Assembly: GCA_019242465.1 (NCBI GenBank)
Contig: JAFAVL010000287.1
Location: 1-9,788, forward strand
DNA from: Chroococcidiopsidaceae cyanobacterium CP_BM_RX_35
GTDB taxonomy: Bacteria > Cyanobacteriota > Cyanobacteriia > Cyanobacteriales > Chroococcidiopsidaceae
Reading direction: 5' to 3'
DNA: 9,788 nt
Position 1 is the stretch's first letter, and each line of letters opens with the position of its first letter. The position numbers and the translations under genes were made by a program. Below, in pieces: positions 1 through 4,237 of the stretch. Under the pieces are notes generated by a model. That model was not told the origin of the DNA, did not search any database, and was given only the letters and a program-made list of their open reading frames with translations.

Positions 1-2
1 TT

Positions 3-407
3 GATACGTTGTACCGCAACGACTATGCCGATGAAGAGTTAGCTCAGATCTCTAGCACACAAGGGCGAATTCTACTGACACGCGATCGCGGGGTGCTGAT
101 GCGTAGCGTGGTTACCCACGGCTACTATGTCCGGGCAACTCATCCGCAACAACAGGTGGTGGAGGTGCTGCGACGCTTTGATTTGTTTGGAGCCGTGGTA
201 CCTTTTCAACGCTGTTTGCGATGCAATGGTTTGTTGAAACCAGTCTCTAAGGAAAGTATCATTGACCAGCTGCCACCGCAAACGCAGGAATACATGGATG
301 AATTTCATCGCTGTATTGAGTGCGGTCAGATTTACTGGAAAGGGTCGCACTACGCAAGAATGCAACAGTTTGTCGAGCAGGTGCTTGACTCTAAACCAGT
401 AGGTTGA
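3..407 (+). CDS. Mut7-C RNAse domain protein, C-terminal part (5' truncated by window edge)
   Basis: The reading frame is already open at the window edge and starts in the middle of a domain. The first residues (DTLYRNDYADEEL) match the early part of the Mut7-C RNAse domain, a PIN-like nuclease fold, where a similar phrase with acidic residues is typical. LTRDRGVL follows, with the aspartate expected near the active site. The C-terminal part has two cysteine pairs, CLRC and CIEC, about 34 residues apart, followed by GQIYWKGSHY. This is the zinc-ribbon-like ending usual for bacterial Mut7-C proteins. The family is predicted to cut or trim RNA, but the bacterial members are poorly characterised and no substrate can be stated. 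The gene ends 56 bases before the convergent cyclase gene, with no obvious terminator between them. The ribonuclease role is inferred from family resemblance. The true start lies outside the window. Confidence 0.85.
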   Translation, partial: DTLYRNDYADEELAQISSTQGRILLTRDRGVLMRSVVTHGYYVRATHPQQQVVEVLRRFDLFGAVVPFQRCLRCNGLLKPVSKESIIDQLPPQTQEYMDEFHRCIECGQIYWKGSHYARMQQFVEQVLDSKPVG

Positions 408-463
408 ATGTGTTGCAAGGCTTTTCCCGAAATCAGGTAGATCAACAGCAACGCTTGTAGGAG

Positions 464-1216
464 TTACGGCACTAATGCCATCACGGCAGCAGGAGAACCA
501 GAGCCACCCCACAGGTGCAGGATGCCAATCACCAAGGTAGTGCCTGTTGGTGGCAGTTGTTCCAAATTCGTCAGATTCTCTAGCACCAGGCGGGGTTGTG
601 CCAACACTAAGCGATTGATCGCAAAGGTTGTATCCTGGCCGGAATCTACGCCGTGGGTGTCAATTCCCACCCCAGCAATTTGACGTTCGTTGAGCAAAAA
701 TCGGGTGGCTTCAATGCCAAAGCCAGGAAAATGCAATTTCCCTGTAGCATCGGGGTTGAAAAATGCCTTTTTGTCCGGCCACTTTGACTGCCAGCCCGTG
801 TAAAGCAGGACGGCATTACCAGCTGGAATCGATCCATGTTTTTGCTCCCACATCAAAATATCTGTATGAGTGAGGGCGTAATCGGGATTGTCAGCCGCTA
901 GCAAACGGATATCAATTACTACCGCCGATACAATCATGGACTCGGCGGGATATTGGTGAATTTGTCTACCGTTCGGGTAAAAGCTGTTGGGAGCATTGAT
1001 GTGGGTGGCACTGTGTTCCCCCATCGAGAACCGCCGCAGGTAATAGCCATTTTTTTCCAGGGACGCTACGGTGGCAAATTCCACAGAAGGGTCTCCCGGC
1101 CACTGTGGGATATTGGGAGCGATCGCATGACTCAGGTGGAGCACTCGCTTGAAGGTAATTGTCCTCTCAAGGCCACACGAATTAGCAGGTGAATCGGATG
1201 GCATGGGTCGATTCAT
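464..1216 (-). CDS. Cyclase family protein (kynurenine formamidase-like metal-dependent hydrolase)
   Basis: This is a 250-residue protein of the cyclase/kynurenine formamidase superfamily, which uses a metal ion to hydrolyse amide or cyclic substrates. Visible family features are HLSHAIAPNIPQWPGDP (27-43), the metal-binding stretch EHSATHINAP (67-76), FPGFGIEATRFL (163-174), GVGIDTHGVDSGQD (183-196) and LENLTNLEQLPPTG (212-225). The usual signature is HxGTHxDxPxH. Here it is H68-S-A-T71-H72-I-N74-A-P76-N-S, so the aspartate is asparagine and the last histidine is serine. That may change metal binding or substrate, although variants exist in the family. Length is normal. The start is the most upstream ATG; an alternative ATG lies four codons in (1204), and neither has a clear ribosome-binding site. 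There is no signal peptide, so the protein is likely cytoplasmic. No neighbour suggests a tryptophan-degradation pathway, so the physiological substrate is unknown. Confidence 0.85.
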   Translation of the reverse strand: MNRPMPSDSPANSCGLERTITFKRVLHLSHAIAPNIPQWPGDPSVEFATVASLEKNGYYLRRFSMGEHSATHINAPNSFYPNGRQIHQYPAESMIVSAVVIDIRLLAADNPDYALTHTDILMWEQKHGSIPAGNAVLLYTGWQSKWPDKKAFFNPDATGKLHFPGFGIEATRFLLNERQIAGVGIDTHGVDSGQDTTFAINRLVLAQPRLVLENLTNLEQLPPTGTTLVIGILHLWGGSGSPAAVMALVP

Positions 1217-1238
1217 TGGATGGTATTGGTCTAGAGCA

Positions 1239-1339
1239 TCAGTCCCAGTATCTAAAATCTAGCGTGTTACCTATCGCATCGACGGCGTGATCCAGATATT
1301 TCCACTCTCCTTGATTTTGATGTCGGTTTCGTCCACCCA
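1239..1339 (-). pseudogene. IS6-family transposase remnant
   Basis: Read on the minus strand, the frame beginning at 1339 gives WVDETDIKIK. After a one-base frameshift near 1305, the next frame gives EWKYLDHAVDAIGNTLDF and then a stop. Together these match the IS6/IS26-type DDE segment W-R-V-D-E-T-Y-I-K-V-K-G-x-W-x-Y-L-Y-R-A-V-D-x-x-G-x-T-L-D-F, including the first catalytic aspartate in VDET. The rest of the transposase is missing on both sides, so the element is dead. It lies just upstream of the cyclase gene and may have carried away that gene's original promoter region. The identification rests on recalled family motifs. Confidence 0.75.
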
Positions 1340-1398
1340 CTAAGAGTCTTTCGCTGGGTTCAAATAGTGATTTATCGGTACCGGGTGCTGGTTCAAGC

Positions 1399-1410
1399 TG
1401 CAACAGCGCC
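1399..1410 (-). repeat. Possible IS6-type terminal inverted repeat
   Basis: On the minus strand this reads GGCGCTGTTGCA, one base different from the GGCACTGTTGCA that begins IS26 and related IS6 elements. It points in the right direction for the transposase scrap at 1239-1339 but is only about 60 bases from the DDE segment, whereas an intact element would have a few hundred bases there. An internal deletion is the simplest explanation. No matching end was found on the other side. Confidence 0.45.
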
Positions 1411-1485
1411 ACCGTTGTTAGACTTGGGATAGGCAGTCGTCACAATCAGTCGAGTCAATCAAGCTGATACGGTTTATTTAGAATC

Positions 1486-1761
1486 ATGAGTGACTCCAAA
1501 GTCAAAAATGATTGGGAAAACAAGGGATTTAGTTGTGGAATCTGGACAGATCCTCCCGGACAGATTTGGTCAAATTTTGTCCATGATGAAGATGAACTCG
1601 TCATGCGTAAAAGTTGGAGAAATTGAATTATCTTTCTCGGGTCAAACTTTTCGCCCGGGTTTGGGCGAAGAAATTCTGATCCCCGCAGGAGTTCGCATAC
1701 GGTCAAAAATGTAGGTCAGTCAACCAGTCGGTGGTATTACGGCTATAAGAAATCTGGTTGA
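1486..1761 (+). pseudogene. Cupin domain protein, broken by two frameshifts
   Basis: The three pieces of a small cupin protein lie in order in two frames. The first piece (1486-1605) encodes FSCGIWTDPPGQIWSNFVHD and then EDELVM, ending at a stop a few codons past the break (1621-1626). The second (about 1607-1693, next frame) encodes VKVGEIELSFSG, then QTFRPGLGEEILIPAGV. The third (1696-1761, back in the first frame) encodes HTVKNVGQSTSRWYYGYKKSG and a stop. This order, with DELV, the glycine-rich turn, PGxGEExxIPAG and a following histidine, is the classic single-domain cupin pattern seen in roughly 95-110-residue cyanobacterial proteins. One extra base near 1606 and one missing base near 1694 explain the breaks. 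The two changes restore the downstream frame but leave a stop between them, so no intact product is expected. Sequencing error is an alternative. The metal and substrate of the ancestor are unknown. Confidence 0.85.
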
Positions 1762-1914
1762 ACATCTATACTGGAGACTCTATTGTTTGTTAGATAATAA
1801 TTCAGACTTCTGAGCAAACGTGAATGCTAACAATAAGGAATTACCTTCTTTGTTCTAGATAAATTTGACATACATTGTGTACTTCATGAACTTTCAATTG
1901 TCGGCGCAACCTCT

Positions 1915-2481
1915 GTGCCGCTGCTTACTGAAGTGGCTAGATTGGCTCTCCAAAAAGAAGCTGAAAGCTATTCCTACATACCAAAAACAGGGCAGGTGGG
2001 AACGGGAGATCGCGTTGTCAGACAACAGTACAGTTCTTTTGCAGCGTTTCCCGAATCGTCTTTGTATGTCCAACTGGCACAAGCTTTTCAAGCCTTGATG
2101 TCGGAGCAATTAGCCTTGGTCTACCCCTATCCCTTTGCCACCCCCCTCAAGTTCAATTCCATGCTGCTGCAAAAATACGAACTGGGGCAACTAGGCATCA
2201 CAGCGCATCGAGATAGTCTGAGGTCGATTAACTGGGTTTGCATTTTCAACATTGCTGGACGGGGACAATTCTGTTTGTGTGAACAGCGGTGTGGTAGAAA
2301 TTCGCGAGAAGTTGATAGTTCGCCAGGGAATATCATTTTCCTGAGAGCGCCAGGATTTTTTGGTGTGCAAGAACGCCCTTTTCACTATGTCACCAACATT
2401 CAGGTAACCCGGTACAGCTTTGGCTTGAGACAGAGAGCTTTTAGTAGTGCAGGAGTGGAGAGCATTAGACAATCATCGTGA
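1915..2481 (+). CDS. Putative 2-oxoglutarate/Fe(II)-dependent oxygenase-like protein, start uncertain
   Basis: The 188-residue product counted from a GTG shows a plausible double-stranded beta-helix metal site: H98-R-D100 (ITAHRD), later H157 (RPFHYV), then an arginine that could bind 2-oxoglutarate (R166 in TRYSFGLR, or R172). PGNIIFLRAPGF (137-148) precedes the distal histidine, as in AlkB-like and prolyl-hydroxylase-like oxygenases. I cannot assign a substrate; hydroxylation or demethylation of a small molecule, protein or nucleic acid is possible. The start is doubtful. The GTG has no ribosome-binding site, and the frame stays open upstream to 1837 with protein-like sequence (HELSIVGATSVPLL spans the proposed start). 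The only start-like codon upstream is an ATT at 1840. The native start may have been lost or be non-canonical, and the gene may be damaged at its 5' end. It converges on the SLH gene. Confidence 0.65.
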   Translation: MPLLTEVARLALQKEAESYSYIPKTGQVGTGDRVVRQQYSSFAAFPESSLYVQLAQAFQALMSEQLALVYPYPFATPLKFNSMLLQKYELGQLGITAHRDSLRSINWVCIFNIAGRGQFCLCEQRCGRNSREVDSSPGNIIFLRAPGFFGVQERPFHYVTNIQVTRYSFGLRQRAFSSAGVESIRQSS

Positions 2482-2493
2482 GCTGTAACATCA

Positions 2494-2521
2494 TCTGGGT
2501 CAACAGCAGAGAGTACCCAGA
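2494..2521. terminator. Hairpin between convergent genes, possible terminator
   Basis: TCTGGGT (2494-2500) and ACCCAGA (2515-2521) form a perfect 7-base-pair stem with a 14-base loop. It sits between the convergent oxygenase and SLH genes, where a bidirectional terminator would be expected. No T-run follows on either strand, so intrinsic termination would be weak, and it may be chance. Confidence 0.3.
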
Positions 2522-2565
2522 CGCACGTTCAGAGAAATCTCATCCTTTATTGTTATTAGGTGCAG

Positions 2566-2946
2566 TTATTTCTGAGCAGGTGGGTTGCCAAGTTGCTCGT
2601 TGAGCTGTTGCAGTTCTCGGTTTAACTCGATCTGACGATCGAGCAAAACTTGAAAGTCTTCCCGCGTTGCTAAGTCTGCCTTATTGATAGGCACGAATTG
2701 GTTCACCTGATTTAGGCAAGCATTCAACCCAGCTGCAAACTCATTCCGGGTAATGGGGCGATCGCCTCGATACGTACCGTCAGGATAACCAGACAGACAA
2801 CCCGATGAAGGGGATGTGGCGCTGCTGGGAGCAGTGGATGTCTGAGTTAACGTTTTCCAGGGGTACAAGATATTCGCTGTCAGTGCCAAGGCAGTTACAA
2901 AGGCAGTGAGATGCAGTGAGCGGGCAATTGAGGAAGTCTTGGACAT
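2566..2946 (-). CDS. Small exported S-layer-homology (SLH) domain protein
   Basis: This 126-residue protein has three parts. Residues 1 to about 35 form a signal peptide, with K3 and R9 followed by a hydrophobic stretch (11-28). A Ser/Thr/Pro linker runs to about 48. A single SLH domain (50 to about 85) follows, with the typical GYPDGTYRGDRPITRNEFAAG phrase split as GYPDGTYRGD (53-62) and RPITRNEFAAG (63-73). The last part (about 96-119) is rich in Leu, Gln and Glu and looks like a short coiled coil. In cyanobacteria an SLH domain followed by a coiled coil forms the periplasmic N-terminus of OprB/SomA-type porins and tethers the outer membrane to peptidoglycan-linked polymer. Here the beta-barrel is absent, so the protein is probably a periplasmic wall-binding protein. 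The two cysteines (C50, C77) bracket the domain and might pair. The ATG lacks a good ribosome-binding site nearby. The role in envelope anchoring is inferred. Confidence 0.85.
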   Translation of the reverse strand: MSKTSSIARSLHLTAFVTALALTANILYPWKTLTQTSTAPSSATSPSSGCLSGYPDGTYRGDRPITRNEFAAGLNACLNQVNQFVPINKADLATREDFQVLLDRQIELNRELQQLNEQLGNPPAQK

Positions 2947-2980
2947 TGGTCAAAGTGCGCTCTACCCTTCACCTGCAAGT

Positions 2981-3145
2981 CTAGCAAGATAAGAGTGGTG
3001 ATGACGGCCAGCGCCAGCGCTTGACAAACAACTCGCTCAAGTCGTGACTAGCTGCCGCTGCCGCTTCTTGTACCTTGTGAGCAGCGGCAATCGCTGAAGT
3101 GGGAGTTTCCACTCAGGTGCGGATTTGCTGGATGAACTTAGCCAT
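2981..3145 (-). pseudogene. Possible nonsense-interrupted small gene of unknown function
   Basis: On the minus strand an ATG at 3143-3145 opens MAKFIQQIRT. An in-frame TGA (3113-3115) is followed at once by a GTG and 42 more codons, including SAIAAAHKVQEAAAAASHD and LSELFVKRWRW, before a stop. The frame looks protein-like on both sides of the TGA, with an Ala-rich amphipathic helix. I do not recognise it. Either it is a short gene killed by one base change, or the 43-codon part starting at the GTG is a small gene. No ribosome-binding site supports either reading, so this is a weak call. Confidence 0.3.
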
Positions 3146-3205
3146 AAAATCGATTCCTAGCTTTTCATGTAGCTCTAGTAAAAAAGCTCCCATCAAAACT
3201 AAAGT

Positions 3206-3376
3206 GGCTGACTAGTAGAGCGGACCTTCGCCTGGCTGGACAATGCCCGAGTGCTATGTCGTGATTGTGAGGTCTTGCCGGAAAATCATGAGGGTATGAT
3301 TTGTGTGGTGATGATTCGGCTAATGCTACGTCGTCTTTGCAACAATCGTCGCACCAGAAATTACAAAACAGCTTAA
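3206..3376 (+). pseudogene. IS5-type transposase, C-terminal fragment
   Basis: The frame from 3212 encodes LVERTFAWLDNARVLCRDCE, then VLPENHEGMICVVMIRLMLRRL and the ending NNRRTRNYKTA before a TAA. This is the conserved C-terminus of IS5-family (DDE) transposases, where VERTFAWL carries the catalytic glutamate and LPEN/MIRLMLRRL follow. The codon just before (3209-3211) is TGA where the family has tryptophan (G-W-x-VERTF), and nothing recognisable lies further upstream. The fragment is therefore truncated and cannot give an active transposase. Its 3' end lies about 450 bases before the foreign-looking operon at 3827, so the element may have helped bring that operon in, which cannot be shown from this window. 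Confidence 0.85.
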
Positions 3377-3631
3377 TGTTTTATTTATAAACCGTTTCTA
3401 AGTGGTCGAATTTTCAACAAGGTTTGAGGACTAGAACTCTTATCATGTCTCATTTGCAACTATCATTGCAACCCTTCAGATTTACTGTCCTCAACTCGTT
3501 TTTACGACAAAACCTCAAAGTGCAGCGGTAAAGTTTTGTTTCAATTAGCATGATTTCAAGATAACAAACTGAGAAGTACATAAGAGCAAGTAAATCCAAG
3601 CTTTTAAGTAATTCACTATTGAGGAGCAACA

Positions 3632-3660
3632 AAGGAGGGAGTATGACTCTTGAACTTTGA
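3632..3660 (+). promoter_or_regulatory. Strong ribosome-binding site with a five-codon mini-ORF (possible leader peptide)
   Basis: AAGGAGGG (3632-3639) is a near-perfect Shine-Dalgarno sequence. Three bases later comes ATG (3643-3645), which encodes only M-T-L-E-L before TGA (3658-3660). The spacing to the ATG is short. The TTG at 3650, with which the long downstream frame could begin, is about ten bases away. A translated leader affecting expression of the operon 167 bases downstream, or the leftover start of a gene lost by deletion, would both fit. No attenuator hairpin is obvious. Confidence 0.35.
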
Positions 3661-3813
3661 TAGTGATTGCAAAGACATAAATTCCATTGCACAGCAACCT
3701 AGGTTTTCAACCCCGATCTTTTCATTGGTCTTGAGCGCAAAAAAGATAAAAACTCAGAACTTTAAGCTTGTCCGCCTTAATGACCAATATTTTTCTGTTG
3801 CTAAAACTAGACC

Positions 3814-3819
3814 AAGGAG
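3814..3819 (+). promoter_or_regulatory. Ribosome-binding site deciding the start at 3827
   Basis: AAGGAG lies seven bases before the ATG at 3827. It coincides with a change from AT-rich to GC-richer sequence, so it favours this start over the in-frame TTG 59 codons upstream at 3650. Confidence 0.75.
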
Positions 3820-3826
3820 TCAAACC

Positions 3827-4222
3827 ATGTCTGCAAACAAATTTGTTCTGAAGGGTTCTGGTGTTGAGGTGGACTACACCATAGGTGCCAATCCCTCTTT
3901 TCCGGCTCTGACCTACAAAGCTGGAGCCTTCATTAAAAGCTTTAAGCCCAACGAAATCCTGACTGAAGACACTGGTCTTGGACAAATGGTGTCTGTCTCG
4001 CTGCTCCGCAGCATCGACACGGGCGGGGAGCGTTTTGATTTTTTTCTGCCATTCATTAACGTGGCCCAAGGCCAGACGGCACAATTCCAGACGGTCGGAG
4101 TTTACGAAACCTTCAGCGGGCCGGATTCAATCCCGCAGCGACCATCGACTTGGCGCTGTATCGAACTGACTGGGACGGCGCAGAGCGTGTTCGTTCCTCT
4201 AGAAGAACACGCCAAAGTCTGA
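3827..4222 (+). CDS. 131-residue protein of unknown function, first gene of the two-gene operon
   Basis: I do not recognise this family. The product has no signal peptide, no membrane segment and a single cysteine (C110, in WRCIEL). Short hydrophobic strands alternate with turns (KFVLKGSGVEVDYTIG, MVSVSLLRSIDTG, RFDFFLPFINV, TAQFQTVGVYETF, SVFVPLEE), which suggests an all-beta sandwich or barrel. The motif GPDSIPQRPSTWRCIEL (100-116) is dense in residues that are usually conserved and is a good search handle. A strong ribosome-binding site lies seven bases before the ATG. The gene ends 15 bases before the next start, so the two are almost certainly co-transcribed. By size and position the protein could be a partner, chaperone, inhibitor or structural companion of the large metallopeptidase-like protein; this is inference from adjacency alone. 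Base composition differs from the left flank, in keeping with acquisition together with its neighbour. Confidence 0.8.
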   Translation: MSANKFVLKGSGVEVDYTIGANPSFPALTYKAGAFIKSFKPNEILTEDTGLGQMVSVSLLRSIDTGGERFDFFLPFINVAQGQTAQFQTVGVYETFSGPDSIPQRPSTWRCIELTGTAQSVFVPLEEHAKV

Positions 4223-4230
4223 GAGGAGGA
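4223..4230 (+). promoter_or_regulatory. Ribosome-binding site of the 951-residue gene
   Basis: GAGGAGGA begins at the base after the upstream stop codon and lies seven bases from the ATG at 4238. It shows that the second gene has its own strong translation signal within the operon. Confidence 0.8.
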
Positions 4231-4237
4231 CTACAAT

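Larger units (their letters stand above)
3377..3826 (+). other. AT-rich gene-free leader region upstream of the foreign-looking operon
   Basis: This 450-base stretch is clearly richer in A+T than the operon that follows. It holds no convincing gene beyond the mini-ORF listed separately. The sequence just after the transposase fragment (about 3386-3402, with AAACCGTTTCTAAG) could be the outer end of that IS element. The promoter of the operon must lie here or be read through from upstream, but I see no clear -35/-10 pair. The frame of the downstream gene is open back to a TTG at 3650, yet those codons look like AT-rich non-coding sequence. Confidence 0.5.

Noticed and set aside
72..512. 146-codon minus-strand open frame overlapping the Mut7-C and cyclase genes
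   Set aside because: Both genes it overlaps have clear family motifs; the antisense product shows none.
1865..1870. TTGACA as a -35 promoter element for the oxygenase gene
   Set aside because: No acceptable -10 element lies 16-18 bases downstream, and the site sits inside the protein-like upstream extension of the same frame.
3650..3826. N-terminal extension of the 131-residue protein from a TTG at 3650
   Set aside because: The extension is AT-rich and low in protein character, and AAGGAG with correct spacing marks the ATG at 3827. The strong upstream ribosome-binding site at 3632 leaves some doubt.
2947..3826. CRISPR array, tRNA, rRNA or other structured RNA in the largest gene-poor stretch
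   Set aside because: No regularly spaced direct repeats, cloverleaf pattern or recognised RNA signature was seen here or elsewhere in the window.
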